Under the pieces are notes generated by a model. It was not told the DNA's origin. It ran no database searches and saw only the letters and a list, made by a program, of their open reading frames with translations. From contig CAXBGS010000016.1 in assembly GCA_963975425.1 (NCBI GenBank), positions 117,783 through 181,782 of the forward strand: a stretch of DNA of 64,000 bases. Direction: 5' to 3'. Of this stretch, positions 17,769 to 27,410 are shown piece after piece (position 1 is the stretch's first letter; every line of letters starts with the position of its first letter). A program made the position numbers and the translations under genes. Origin of the DNA: CAXBGS01 sp963975425. Its GTDB lineage: Bacteria; Planctomycetota; Planctomycetia; Pirellulales; Pirellulaceae.

Positions 17769-19493
17769 CTATTGGCGGATCACGGCTCGCGCCGTTCGGT
17801 CACCCACAATGAAATGGCCCAATGGTGAATCATCCGAATCGGCAATCATCCAGACGGCACCGGGCCGCGACTGCATCGACTTTCGCGTCCCCGAGTCGAT
17901 TGTCCCGTAAGACTTCGCGGTTCCCTTGCGATCGATCCAAAATAGTTTCACGGTTTCTTTGCGTTCGTTAAGAAAAATCACATTCAGCTGCGATCCATCG
18001 GGCTTCGAAGCTGGTGCGATTTCACGCGAGGGATGCCAATCCAGCTGGGTCAACGCAGCATCACTGGGCGGAATGTACTTTGCGAACTGCTCCGGAACAT
18101 GCTGCTGCATTCGAACGAGCTGCGCGCGATGGGCGGGACGATCGGCAAGGTTGTTCCATTCGTACCGATCGGTCTCGGTGTCATAAAGTTCTTCGCCACC
18201 GTCGGCATAACGAATGTATCGCCACCGCGGGCCGCTGATACCGACGTTGCCGGGCTTGCTTAGGAATGTCGTCGAAACGTGCGGCCATTTTGCGTTTTCG
18301 TTTTCGAGCAGCGGTACAAGACTCGGACCGTCACAGGAATCCTTATTCGGCAAACCGGCAAGTTGCGTTAGCGTCGGATACAGACTGACCAAATTCACCG
18401 GTTGGTCGCAAACCGTTTGCGGTCTTGTACCGCCGTGCAACCCAGGTGCATCCTTGGGAACACGTATGATTAAGGGCACTCGCGTGCAAACTCGCCAAGC
18501 CGTGTATTTTTGCCAATGCTCTTTCTCGCCAAGATGCCAACCGTGATCGCTGTAAAGCACAACAATCGTGTTGGTTGCGTTGGGGCCTGCCTCTAAGGCA
18601 TCCACAACGCGCCCGACCATTGCGTCGGCAAACGCGATGGACGCAAGATAACCTTGAATCGCATTTCGCCACTGATCCTGTGCTTGGATGTGGGCAAAGT
18701 ATCGATTCGGTCCACGCCGGCGACCTTCGGGGGGCAAATCGTCGAGGTCGTCATCTCGATAGCCTGGCGGCAATTGAATGTCGCTTAGCGGAAACATGTC
18801 AAAGTAGTGTTTCGGTACAAACCAAGGCTCATGGGGACGATAGATTCCGCAGGCAAGAAAGAACGGCTTGTCATGTTCTTTCCGCAAGTGTCGGCCGATC
18901 CAATCCGTTACCAGCCAATCGCCACCGTATTCTTCGTCGCTCGCATCAAGTGGCGCCCAATCCGTTTCGACGTATTGCCACGGCCCGCCACGCGGCAAAC
19001 TGACCGGTCGCTCTTGCGGATACATCGTCCGCGGAAAAGGGTTTTCCGACTCTTTCTTGGGGAAGTATTCGTCCCATGATGCCGCATCGATAAAGTAGTG
19101 CAGGATTTTCCCCGATCCGGCCGACCAATAACCGTGACGTGAAAAGTACTTAGGAATCAACTCGGAGTCCGGCAACACTTCTCGCATCTTTTGGCCGTTC
19201 TCATACAGCCCAGAGACGTGTGGCGAAATACCCGTCATGATCGCAGTGCGAGACGGATTGCAAGCGGGAGCGGCACAGTGGGCGTTGGTGAACAATACGC
19301 CGCCGGACGCAAGCCGATCAATGTTGGGCGTGTGTGCTTGCGGATGCCCACCCATGCACCCAACCCAGTCGTTTAGATCATCGATCGAAATCAACAAGAC
19401 GTTCGGCTGCGTTTCCGTTGCTTCTTGGGATGCGGCAACGGAATGAAAAGCCAAGCACGCAAACAAAATAACGGCGACCGTTGATTTAGACAT
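17769..19493 (-). CDS. Secreted sulfatase (iduronate-2-sulfatase-like)
   Basis: A 574-residue S1 sulfatase. The signal peptide ends near SVAASQE. Metal-binding NVLLISIDDLNDW (a D-D-L pair) is followed by the modification motif C-N-P-S-R (Cys78), GSGKILHY and YSDHGWHLGEKEHW, features usual in iduronate-2-sulfatase-like members of planctomycetes. It probably removes sulfate from a sulfated polysaccharide in the periplasm. The exact substrate is not known. The C-terminal 120 residues (SQLNVIFLNERKETVKLFWIDRKG) form a small extra domain resembling VHL-beta-like segments; this last point is tentative. Confidence 0.92.
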   Translation of the reverse strand: MSKSTVAVILFACLAFHSVAASQEATETQPNVLLISIDDLNDWVGCMGGHPQAHTPNIDRLASGGVLFTNAHCAAPACNPSRTAIMTGISPHVSGLYENGQKMREVLPDSELIPKYFSRHGYWSAGSGKILHYFIDAASWDEYFPKKESENPFPRTMYPQERPVSLPRGGPWQYVETDWAPLDASDEEYGGDWLVTDWIGRHLRKEHDKPFFLACGIYRPHEPWFVPKHYFDMFPLSDIQLPPGYRDDDLDDLPPEGRRRGPNRYFAHIQAQDQWRNAIQGYLASIAFADAMVGRVVDALEAGPNATNTIVVLYSDHGWHLGEKEHWQKYTAWRVCTRVPLIIRVPKDAPGLHGGTRPQTVCDQPVNLVSLYPTLTQLAGLPNKDSCDGPSLVPLLENENAKWPHVSTTFLSKPGNVGISGPRWRYIRYADGGEELYDTETDRYEWNNLADRPAHRAQLVRMQQHVPEQFAKYIPPSDAALTQLDWHPSREIAPASKPDGSQLNVIFLNERKETVKLFWIDRKGTAKSYGTIDSGTRKSMQSRPGAVWMIADSDDSPLGHFIVGDRTARAVIRQ

Positions 19494-19522
19494 ATCTGTG
19501 ATTCGTTGGCGGACCGGCGATT

Positions 19523-22438
19523 TTAATTCTTATATTCATCCCGTCGATCTTTTCCTCGGGATTTCGCTTCCTGGCGAATTTTTTGCTGCACCTTGATCAG
19601 GTGATCTGGCCAACGAAACTCTGGCGATTGGGATGGCTGATAACCGGCCAGATGCCCCTCGAGCCGCGTTTCGGGTCGGGTGTAAACCAATTCGGTTGTT
19701 CCAAAAACCTCTTCGCACAGCGCCGCAAGCTCCGGATCATAATCGCGCAGTTCGGTTCGTGTATTGACGAAATTATGGTCGTGATCAGGTTCGCGGTTAT
19801 TGTTGAACCAGGACTGAACGCCTTCGGCAAAATACTCGGCATGATTTGTCGACGCGTACTTACCAGTCCACCGATTTTGATTCATCGATCGCTCGTAGGT
19901 CGCTTTCAGTCGGTCATCAAACGTCGGGTCCAGATTCACCATGCCACGCAGATGGATGTTATGTGCGAATTCGTGGATCAGGATATTTTCCGACGCATAG
20001 GGATCACCTTTGAATCCCAATAGATTTTCTTCCGCGACCGAACAGACCGGATCCGTGCGCGAACCGCCAAGCCCTCGAGCGCGTGCGTCCATGTAGTCAC
20101 CAGGCGTCAGGTGCGAGTGTTCCGGTACATCTGTCGTGAATTCGTCGTGGGCCATGACAATCATCCGCGAGCCGCTGGCGATCATCGCGCGACGCAAATC
20201 GGGACGTTTCCCCAGCATCAAGTCGACAAGATAAGCCGCTTCTTTCAACGCGTAATCGTTAACGCGGCTGGAACTGACAATTGGATAACCGCTGGCACTA
20301 ACGTATTTGCCGTAGAAATCATCCAGATTCATTTCTTTCGGCGGTGAAGTGACTTTGTACAGGCGCCGCGAATGCTGCTTAGCGGGCGATTTTTGGGTTT
20401 GCCATAATTCGCTCAGCAATTCGTACATCGATGGGTCGTGTCGCCGAAGTTCGTTGCGGTTGAACGGGTAAAAGTCGTTCGTTCCGAAAAACGCCTCGGA
20501 GGTTTCCGCAAAGTATTCCTTCCGGTTACTCATCGCATAGGCTTGTTCCAGCTTGCCATTGCTGCGCATCACTGCATTGTAGATTCCACTCTCTTGGACT
20601 CGTTCGAAATTCGCTTTGATTCCCGGATGATCAAACCCGAGCACGCGATCGTGGTAGGCGTGCGCTAATTCATGCAACATCATCATCGGCATCCGATCAC
20701 ACTCTTTCGCGAAAATCGCGACGTTCGTCAGCTCGACACATTTGACCAGTTCGGCATGCCGACCGGCCGAGCGCAACCAATTCACATCAGGGTGATACTC
20801 GGCTGTCGGTCGCACGCCGGAATACTCAGGAGACACCCAGATCGGAACGTCTTGAAGGTGCGCAACGACGGCCGCAGGCACACGGTCAACCACTTGCCTT
20901 AGCTGCTGCCTCAAGAGCTTTAAAGCATCCTGCGTCTGGCCGGACTGTTCCGCAAGCAGTTTGTCACTGACACGCACGGCCCAGCCCTCGAGCCGTCGAT
21001 CCTGGTAACCGTCCACCCTGATTCTGGGATCACCACTCTTGATCAGTTCTGAGGTAAGTTTTTGCCGAAGCGTACGAAGCGACGATCTAAACGTTGGATC
21101 ATCGGCGACGTTGGTCAACTGATGCGGATCCTTAGCCAGATCGTAAAGCTCTTCCGCCGGACGATAATCGAACGCGAGGCTGGCAAAACGATCCTGACCG
21201 TCTTGGTTGCGGTTCAGTCGCAGCAACTGTTTCGATGGCGACGGATCAATGTTGAACGAGAATGCGCCGGGCTCCGTCGGCCAAGGGTGCGCCGCAAAAT
21301 CATAGGTCGGGTTGTGACCATCCACTTCGCCGGTCGGCCAAGATTCAGGATCGAAATTTCGAACGTATAGAAATTCTTTAGTTCGTAGCGATCGACACGG
21401 ATACGAGTAAACATGTCGCTCCATTCCCGCCAAGGCAAAGGTTCGAGCCGAATCGATCTGGCCCGATTTTTTCGATTCAAGCAAAGGTCGCAGACTCTTG
21501 CCGGTCGTGACCGCCGGAGGACGCAGCCCCGCGAATTCCAGGATGGTGGGTGACAAATCGCAAAGCGTGACCATATCCGAGATACGTCGCCCGCCCTCGA
21601 TTTTGCTGCCCCACCGAATCGCAAATGGAACCCTGGTCCCTTGGTCGTACAGCGTCGCCTTGCAGCGTGGGAACGGCATGCCGTTGTCGCTGGTGACAAT
21701 CAAAATTGTCTGATCGAGTTCGCCGATGGATTCCAAATGTGCGATCACTTCGCCGACTTCTCGGTCGAAACGTTGGACTTCCCATAAATAATCGGCGACA
21801 TCACCGCGCACGATTTCGTTGTCGGGCAAACACTTCGGGACAATCACATCAGCAAGGTTCATCCCGCTGTCTTGGCCGACATTCAACTGATACGGCCGGT
21901 GCGGGTCTTGTCCACCATGCCAGTAACAAAACGGTTGCTGCTCTTTTCGGCTCGCTAAGAAATTTTCGAAGGACCGATAGCGAGGGCCAAACGAATCGCG
22001 TTTGCGAAACGTGTGCTTGCTCGGCCAGACGCCTTTGCCAAAACGACCAAGATGATAACCGGCATCGCGCAACATCTCTGTGTAAACGGGCACTCCTTCG
22101 CGCAGTGATCCGCCTAGACTGTCGCCTTCCTGCAGCCGCCAATGATGTTGGCCGGTCAGAATACTGAGACGGCTCGGTGTGCAGGACGGCGTCGATACGA
22201 ACGCGTTGTCGAAGAGGACACCCTCATCGGCAACGCGATCAAAATGAGGCGTCTGAACGACCGGGTCACCCAGTACACTGGCGTGTGGCCATGACCAATC
22301 GTCGGCGACCATGACCACGAAGTTCGGACGATCTGCGCTGACATCCTTTGCCAACACATCAACGATTCCACCGCCCAGCGATAGGGCAACCATCGCAGCG
22401 AAGACCTTGGTTGCGAGGCGTGTCTGCCGGTATCGCAT
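19523..22438 (-). CDS. Sulfatase fused to two HExxH metallopeptidase-like domains
   Basis: A 971-residue exported protein, about twice the usual sulfatase length. After the signal peptide (about 1-30), residues 35-480 form an S1 sulfatase: FVVMVADDWSWPH, C-T-P-S-R with Cys86, GRFGKGVW and VTSDNGMPFPR. The rest holds two copies of a putative zinc peptidase domain: LHELAHAYHD (H589-H593) with NRKEYFAETSEAFF, and IHEFAHNIHL (H822-H826) with NHAEYFAEGVQSWF. Both copies share the same order (HExxH, then E-Y-F-A-E as the likely third ligand, then RNELRRHDP or RTELRDYDP), so they look duplicated. The combination suggests attack on sulfated glycoproteins, which is inference. No frameshift is needed to read it through. 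Confidence 0.9.
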   Translation of the reverse strand: MRYRQTRLATKVFAAMVALSLGGGIVDVLAKDVSADRPNFVVMVADDWSWPHASVLGDPVVQTPHFDRVADEGVLFDNAFVSTPSCTPSRLSILTGQHHWRLQEGDSLGGSLREGVPVYTEMLRDAGYHLGRFGKGVWPSKHTFRKRDSFGPRYRSFENFLASRKEQQPFCYWHGGQDPHRPYQLNVGQDSGMNLADVIVPKCLPDNEIVRGDVADYLWEVQRFDREVGEVIAHLESIGELDQTILIVTSDNGMPFPRCKATLYDQGTRVPFAIRWGSKIEGGRRISDMVTLCDLSPTILEFAGLRPPAVTTGKSLRPLLESKKSGQIDSARTFALAGMERHVYSYPCRSLRTKEFLYVRNFDPESWPTGEVDGHNPTYDFAAHPWPTEPGAFSFNIDPSPSKQLLRLNRNQDGQDRFASLAFDYRPAEELYDLAKDPHQLTNVADDPTFRSSLRTLRQKLTSELIKSGDPRIRVDGYQDRRLEGWAVRVSDKLLAEQSGQTQDALKLLRQQLRQVVDRVPAAVVAHLQDVPIWVSPEYSGVRPTAEYHPDVNWLRSAGRHAELVKCVELTNVAIFAKECDRMPMMMLHELAHAYHDRVLGFDHPGIKANFERVQESGIYNAVMRSNGKLEQAYAMSNRKEYFAETSEAFFGTNDFYPFNRNELRRHDPSMYELLSELWQTQKSPAKQHSRRLYKVTSPPKEMNLDDFYGKYVSASGYPIVSSSRVNDYALKEAAYLVDLMLGKRPDLRRAMIASGSRMIVMAHDEFTTDVPEHSHLTPGDYMDARARGLGGSRTDPVCSVAEENLLGFKGDPYASENILIHEFAHNIHLRGMVNLDPTFDDRLKATYERSMNQNRWTGKYASTNHAEYFAEGVQSWFNNNREPDHDHNFVNTRTELRDYDPELAALCEEVFGTTELVYTRPETRLEGHLAGYQPSQSPEFRWPDHLIKVQQKIRQEAKSRGKDRRDEYKN

Positions 22439-22465
22439 GACGCTAAATCCTTGACCTGTCCGATG

Positions 22466-22537
22466 ACGCAGTGATCGAGCACCACGCAGTGATCGAGCAC
22501 CACGCAGCGATCAGGCACTACGCAGTGATCACGCACC
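22466..22537. repeat. Tandem repeat, 4 x 18 bp, covering a stop codon
   Basis: Four 18-base units based on ACGCAG[T/C]GATCGAGCACC start at 22466, 22484, 22502 and 22520. The last unit contains the stop codon (TGA, 22529-22531 on the minus strand) and the last two codons of the HEAT-repeat gene. The array separates that gene from the sulfatase fusion downstream. Confidence 0.85.
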
Positions 22538-24397
22538 ACTCAATGAAAGGAACGCTTCTAACTGCTCGCGAACATGGTCGGGGGCCGCACTGATGTCTGC
22601 GTTTTGCAGCACCGACCGCAAACCTTCGGGGTCGGTAACGGAAACCTTTCCGGCAACATCCGCCAGGGCCGACATGGCGCGATTGATCAGCGGTCTGTCT
22701 TCGGTACGATTGGCAATCTCGACAAGCATTTTGGCCGCATCCGCCGACGGATTTCGGCGCAGAATATCAACGACAAGCTGTCGCTCGTCATTTCGTTCGG
22801 CCATCTGTAACCCGCGGCGACAAAGCTCAAGCCGTGCGTCCTGCGTCATGTCGAACTGACGCCCCACGCGCAGGTACGCCCGCAACGCACGCGTTCGATA
22901 GTTGCTGGGCGGCAACGTTTGCAACAGATCGTACAGCGGCGATGCGACATCGGCAGACAACCACTCGCCCAATGCCCTGGTTGCACCGTCGACCAACGCA
23001 TCTTCGCCACTGGCTGCGGCATTGACGACCGTTTCAAGTGCGGTATCGCCGCCCAACGTGGCCAACAACGAGATCAATTCAATCTTGTTCTCATCGCTCG
23101 CCTTATCGATTTGTGTTGCAATGACCGAGGCGGCTTCATCACGTGGCAGCCGAACCAGAGCCCGGCTCATGCTGACATCGGCGTCTTCCGCAGCAAACGC
23201 TGCACTGGAATCACTTGCGATTCGATCTAAAAGTGCCGCAAACTGGTCGGGTGAAACGGTGTAACCGGCCGCCGCGATCGCCGCACCGGCGACCTCAGGG
23301 TCCGACAGTCCGGCTAGTTGCAATAAAGCGGGCGAAGCTTTGCTGAGACGTCGCCCTCCGGCGTATTGAATCAGTCCAATCCGTTGGTCGCTGGATATGT
23401 TGTTCTGAGCATCGCTCAATCGCGAAACGACTTCATCATCGAACGCATCGTTTTCGCAGTGCGCAAGAGCAGGTAACGCAACCTTGGCCAAGTCGTCTCG
23501 CTGGGACGTCCATTTCGGCAAGGTCTTTGCACTGGAGTAGTACCCCGTCCGGGCGACCAGCTGAACCGCGGTCGCGGCGACTTCTCGATCACTCGCGTCG
23601 ATCAGTTTAGCGATTTGCGACTGCAGTGCGCCATCTTTGATCCAACCTGCACCGGATTGCAATGCGTTCATCGCTAAGATTTGACGCGTCGGCGACATTC
23701 CAGCCAGACCATCAATGAGCGACTTTGCCTGTTCAGCAAACTTGGTTTGATCGCCATCACGGACACTGCTTTGCATCACGCGAAGCGCTGCGGCAAATTG
23801 CGACTTGGGGGCAGAGGCGAGGTCTTTTGGGAAATCCGATTGCGGCTCGTCACCTTGCACTTGGCGAATCGCATCTTGAGTGACACGGCGTTGAACAGAG
23901 TTATCGGCATCCTTGACCGAAATCTGCTCGACGGTCCCAAGGGCCCCCAGCGCGCGAACAGCGGCCTGCTTTTCCTCCGGCGTCGCGGTGCTTGACCGGT
24001 ATAAACGCACGAGCTGGTATTCAGCCGTCGCGACTTTGCGCTGACCAATTGTGTGAATGATCCCGACACGCGTGCGTCCTTCGTGGGCCTGCAGCGCGTA
24101 CAGCAGCGCAGCGTCGACTCGGTCACCCGGAATACGCTGCAACGCGGTCAACGCGTAAACACTTAACTTTGGATCGCCCAATAAGTCGACCAGTGCATCG
24201 GTGCAACCTTCGTCACCGATGACGGCAAGTCGTTGACAGGCCTTTGCTTTGCGAAACGTGTCCGCGTCGGACTGTAACACGTCAACCAGTTCGCTTTGGG
24301 ACTGACCACTTAGCGGATGGTCCTGGGCAAAGGACAATTCGGCCGAAGCGCATAGAAAGAGAGACAGTGAAAGGGCAATGAATTTTGTCGAATACAT
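22529..24397 (-). CDS. Exported HEAT-repeat protein
   Basis: A 622-residue protein with a signal peptide (MYSTKFIALSLSLFLCASAELSFAQ) and then alpha-helical HEAT-like repeats throughout, for example ACQRLAVIGDEGCTDALVDLLGDPKLSVYALTALQRIPG and AVRALGALGTVEQISVKD. These make a curved scaffold for protein binding; no catalytic motif was seen. In planctomycetes, exported HEAT proteins often sit beside oxidoreductase and sulfatase genes, as here: the Gfo/Idh/MocA gene lies 95 bp upstream and the sulfatase fusion 90 bp downstream, all on the same strand, so an operon is possible. Its stop lies inside an 18-bp tandem repeat. Confidence 0.85.
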   Translation of the reverse strand: MYSTKFIALSLSLFLCASAELSFAQDHPLSGQSQSELVDVLQSDADTFRKAKACQRLAVIGDEGCTDALVDLLGDPKLSVYALTALQRIPGDRVDAALLYALQAHEGRTRVGIIHTIGQRKVATAEYQLVRLYRSSTATPEEKQAAVRALGALGTVEQISVKDADNSVQRRVTQDAIRQVQGDEPQSDFPKDLASAPKSQFAAALRVMQSSVRDGDQTKFAEQAKSLIDGLAGMSPTRQILAMNALQSGAGWIKDGALQSQIAKLIDASDREVAATAVQLVARTGYYSSAKTLPKWTSQRDDLAKVALPALAHCENDAFDDEVVSRLSDAQNNISSDQRIGLIQYAGGRRLSKASPALLQLAGLSDPEVAGAAIAAAGYTVSPDQFAALLDRIASDSSAAFAAEDADVSMSRALVRLPRDEAASVIATQIDKASDENKIELISLLATLGGDTALETVVNAAASGEDALVDGATRALGEWLSADVASPLYDLLQTLPPSNYRTRALRAYLRVGRQFDMTQDARLELCRRGLQMAERNDERQLVVDILRRNPSADAAKMLVEIANRTEDRPLINRAMSALADVAGKVSVTDPEGLRSVLQNADISAAPDHVREQLEAFLSLSGA

Positions 24398-24491
24398 GAG
24401 GTCATTGGGGTGGGATGGTTCGATGATGGGCCGCCGGCGCCCAATTTTTGCAATCAGTTTTCTGCGATAAGGCTTTTGCGATCCGCGGACT

Positions 24492-25790
24492 TTACACTCC
24501 GTAGGGCGCTCTCATCGCTCGACTGCACATACGATTGGCCTGGTCGTCACCGACGAAAGATTCTGTCGTGGGATCAAACTTGACTTCACGCCCGAGAATC
24601 CATGCAATCGCGGCGGCGTGACAGGCAATATGCGAGCTGCGCATGACGGACTCGTTGGCCAACGTTTTCGAACGAGTTTTCACACAATTAAAGAAGTCGC
24701 GGACATGTTTGTGAGGAACCGTGCCGGCGTCATGTGGCGGTGGCAGGTCGCGGCGAAGTTTGTCACTGGAAACTTCGATACGCCCCGAGTCACCCGTTTC
24801 AATCCATCCGTCGCTGCCTTCCAATCGAATCGGACACGTGCCAAGACCCAGCCAGCCCGTCTTACGCAGGACCACCTTGATTCCGTTTTCGTATTCGCCG
24901 TGGATCACGTTGTCGCCATCGGCATCAACGGGTTTCCACGAAACGGGCATCGAGCCATCAGCAGAACACGCCCACTGACACAAGTCCAACGTGTGTGCGC
25001 CCCAGTCAAGCAATCGTGCACCGGAGTCAAAGTCATGATGGCCGCGCCAGCGCCCGTCGACGTATTCTTGGTTGAACGGTCGCCAGGGAGCCGGTCCCAG
25101 CCAACGATCCCAGTCGCAAACTTCCTTGTCCGGTTCGGGTTGCGCAGGCAACCAATCGTGTCGATCGATCAATTCGTAAATCGAGGCATGAACGGTATCA
25201 AGCTCGCCCAGTCCGCCGTTCTGTGCCAGTCGGCAAGCGTGCGCAAAGTGATCTTGGCTGCGTCGCTGCGTTCCCGCTTGAAAAACTCGGCCGTGGCGTT
25301 CGACCGTGTCGGCGAGTTTCTGGCAGAGTTCGATCGTGATTCCGCAAGGCTTTTCACAATACACGTCTTTTCCTGCCTGAACGGCATTGATGGCGGCCGG
25401 TGCGTGCCAGCGATCACCGGTCGCGATCAGCACGGCGTCAATGTCGTCTCGGTCAAGCATCTCGTGCATATCGATGTACGTATCGCAGCGATCGTTACCA
25501 TTGCGTTCGTCTGCCATTTTCTTGACCGTCGCACGGCTATCGGCACGGACATCGGCGATCGCGACGAATTCGACATCGGGCTGTTCCAGCATCGCGCCAA
25601 GCACCATGCCACCGCGGCGGCGAACACCGATGCCGCCCAGACGGATGCGTTCGCTTGGCGCCACAACGCCACCGAGGCCAAGCGCCGACGAAGGAACGAT
25701 GGTGGGCATCGCAAAAGTGGCACCGGCCGCGGCCACCGTTTGGTTGAATTTTCGGCGATTCGTTTTGGAAGTTTGTTGTTGATGATTCAT
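24492..25790 (-). CDS. Gfo/Idh/MocA-family oxidoreductase with twin-arginine leader
   Basis: A 432-residue NAD(P)-dependent oxidoreductase-like protein. A twin-arginine-type leader (NRRKFNQTVAAAGATFAMP) precedes the Rossmann domain (RIRLGGIGVRRRGGMV; FVAIADVRAD), then the catalytic-region motif VYCEKPCG and the C-terminal substrate-binding sheet (WRGHHDFDSGARLLDWGAHTLDLCQW). The ATG at 25790 is chosen over 25835 since it directly precedes the leader. The family acts on sugars and sugar acids; exported members are abundant in planctomycetes, and the DUF1080-type 3-keto-glycoside pathway uses related enzymes. Its substrate is unknown. It begins a same-strand run with HEAT and sulfatase genes. 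Confidence 0.9.
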   Translation of the reverse strand: MNHQQQTSKTNRRKFNQTVAAAGATFAMPTIVPSSALGLGGVVAPSERIRLGGIGVRRRGGMVLGAMLEQPDVEFVAIADVRADSRATVKKMADERNGNDRCDTYIDMHEMLDRDDIDAVLIATGDRWHAPAAINAVQAGKDVYCEKPCGITIELCQKLADTVERHGRVFQAGTQRRSQDHFAHACRLAQNGGLGELDTVHASIYELIDRHDWLPAQPEPDKEVCDWDRWLGPAPWRPFNQEYVDGRWRGHHDFDSGARLLDWGAHTLDLCQWACSADGSMPVSWKPVDADGDNVIHGEYENGIKVVLRKTGWLGLGTCPIRLEGSDGWIETGDSGRIEVSSDKLRRDLPPPHDAGTVPHKHVRDFFNCVKTRSKTLANESVMRSSHIACHAAAIAWILGREVKFDPTTESFVGDDQANRMCSRAMRAPYGV

Positions 25791-25967
25791 TGAATTTTGC
25801 TCATCGGAGGGAAGGGAACCATCAGTATATCGCAACGGACCGACGAAGTTGCGGTGCCGAATACATCTTGAACCAATACGCCGCGATCCGACGTGTGGAA
25901 GCTGACGCGTGGAAACTGACGTTTGGGATAAACGGCTAAGATCAGACGATTTGATTGGTGCCGCGCA

Positions 25968-26003
25968 CGAAAAATCCCCGCAGGCGTCAATTCCCGCGGG
26001 GAT
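25968..26003 (-). terminator. Intrinsic terminator after the EF-hand gene
   Basis: On the minus strand, ATCCCCGC (26003-25996) pairs with GCGGGGAT (25981-25974) around a 14-base loop, and the second arm is followed by a short T-run (GATTTTTC). It lies about 120 bp past the stop of the EF-hand gene, in the 330-bp gap before the oxidoreductase gene; nothing else is visible in that gap. Confidence 0.65.
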
Positions 26004-26121
26004 CAGGGTGTCAGGTCTTATCTTAGACGTGGCATTCGTCGGCGACTGATTCGGTCGGCAGCTGCTGAATTGATCAGCGGCGCTGCGTCGTCATCAATCG
26101 CTAGGCAAGAGACTCCGCGAC

Positions 26122-26916
26122 CTATTCAGCTTCGGGTCGAGGGCGCCGTGGGCGATCACCATCGCCGTCGCCATCGCCGCCACCAGGGCCGCCACGACCA
26201 GGACCGCCGCGACCACCTCGGCCGAACCCACCACCGCCGCCTTCCATTTCTTTGGTCGCGTGGGCCACCAATTCTTCCTTCGTGACTTGGCCGTCGCCAT
26301 CGGCATCGGCACGCGTGATCAACGGCAGCATGCGTTCACCGACTTCGTCTTTGGTAAGGATTTCGTCATCGTTCTTGTCGAACTGCATCAAACGATCGAC
26401 CATGGCTTCGGGACCCGCACCGCCGCCGGGGCCACCCGGTCCACCGCGTCCGCCACCAGGTCCGCCCGGTCCACCGCGTCCGCCGCCGGGTCCGCCACGT
26501 CCGCCGCGACCTTCTCCGGGAGGGCCTCCGCCATCCATACCGGGCCCGCCCCGACCGCCGCCTCGCATGGCAGCAAAATCAGGTCTCATCTCGTCTTCGG
26601 TCAAATCGCCGTCATTGTTTTTATCCAGCTTGCGGAGCACCGCGCTCGCATTGTCGATTTCGGACTTAGAAATGATGCCGTCTTGGTCCGCATCGAGTGC
26701 CGCGAGGACCGGCATTGCCCGCATCATCATTTCAGGACCGCCGCGTCCACCGCCGCCGGGCCCGCCACCGCCGGGTCCGCCACCGCGACCACCGCCAAAG
26801 CCACCCTCAGGTCCGCCGCCACGACGACCTCCTTCGGGCGGTTGGGCAAAGGTTGAACTGGCCAGTAACGCAGAGAGGAATGCTGCCGAGAAGACGACAA
26901 GAGTACGTGATCGCAT
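26122..26916 (-). CDS. Exported Gly-rich EF-hand protein
   Basis: A 264-residue secreted protein with signal peptide (cleavage near SSTFAQ) and four EF-hand calcium loops: DADQDGIISKSE (from residue 75), DKNNDGDLTEDE (98), DKNDDEILTKDE (180) and DADGDGQVTKEE (204). The third loop has Glu where Gly is usual at position 6, so it may bind weakly. Between the pairs (about 115-168), before them (about 28-60) and at the C-terminus (about 225-250) run Gly-Arg-Pro tracts such as GGRGGPGGPGG, encoded by internal repeats. It is probably a calcium-binding extracellular or cell-envelope protein; the function is unknown. A terminator follows it. Confidence 0.85.
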   Translation of the reverse strand: MRSRTLVVFSAAFLSALLASSTFAQPPEGGRRGGGPEGGFGGGRGGGPGGGGPGGGGRGGPEMMMRAMPVLAALDADQDGIISKSEIDNASAVLRKLDKNNDGDLTEDEMRPDFAAMRGGGRGGPGMDGGGPPGEGRGGRGGPGGGRGGPGGPGGGRGGPGGPGGGAGPEAMVDRLMQFDKNDDEILTKDEVGERMLPLITRADADGDGQVTKEELVAHATKEMEGGGGGFGRGGRGGPGRGGPGGGDGDGDGDRPRRPRPEAE

Positions 26917-27247
26917 GGTAAGTTAGCTCCAGAATGGTGCAATTTTTGGTGGACAGCGTTTTGATATTTTCAACAGACCGTGTCCGCGTACTCAAACGCA
27001 AACAACGACCAACACTCCACAACGAAAAGTGACGATGTTGTTTCAACGCTGCGCGGCGGGTCAAGTTTCGCAAAAGATCGCTTGGCGGCGATAACCGCGC
27101 GCCGCAACATGGAAAAACTCGCAATCGCACCCATTTGGTCAACTCGCAGCTCCGCATACCGGCGGATAAACTTCAAACCGACACCTTCACAATGCACCAT
27201 CACGATACACGTTCCTTCATAATGAGCCTTGGTCAGGGGAACAACTT

Positions 27248-27279
27248 AGCCGTCTGTGTGATCAGCCATCTGTGTGATT
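27248..27279. repeat. Tandem repeat, 2 x 16 bp
   Basis: Two 16-base copies (AGCC[G/A]TCTGTGTGAT...) in the roughly 490-bp gap 26917-27410 between the divergent EF-hand and sulfatase genes. Apart from this repeat and the two promoters expected, I see nothing in that gap. Confidence 0.6.
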
Positions 27280-27410
27280 GATCGCTGGGATGTCAAATCG
27301 CCAGCAAACGTGCATTGTTAGCATCCGTGCCATGCGGACGATCTCGTGACCGAGTTCGCCTGCCAAACCTCGCCCTCGAAATACACTTCCCGCCCCTAAT
27401 TATTCTTCCG

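Noticed and set aside
22156..22539. Open frame on the minus strand beginning with repeated D-H-C-V-V-L units
   Set aside because: It is the 18-bp tandem repeat read in one frame and then the wrong frame of the sulfatase gene.
24618..25793. A long open frame (391 codons) on the plus strand opposite the oxidoreductase gene
   Set aside because: It is the antisense shadow of a clear Gfo/Idh/MocA gene, with low-complexity, Arg-rich sequence and no motif.
26252..26926. Pro-rich open frame on the plus strand across the EF-hand gene
   Set aside because: It arises from the GC-rich repeats of the EF-hand gene read on the other strand; no domain or start site supports it.
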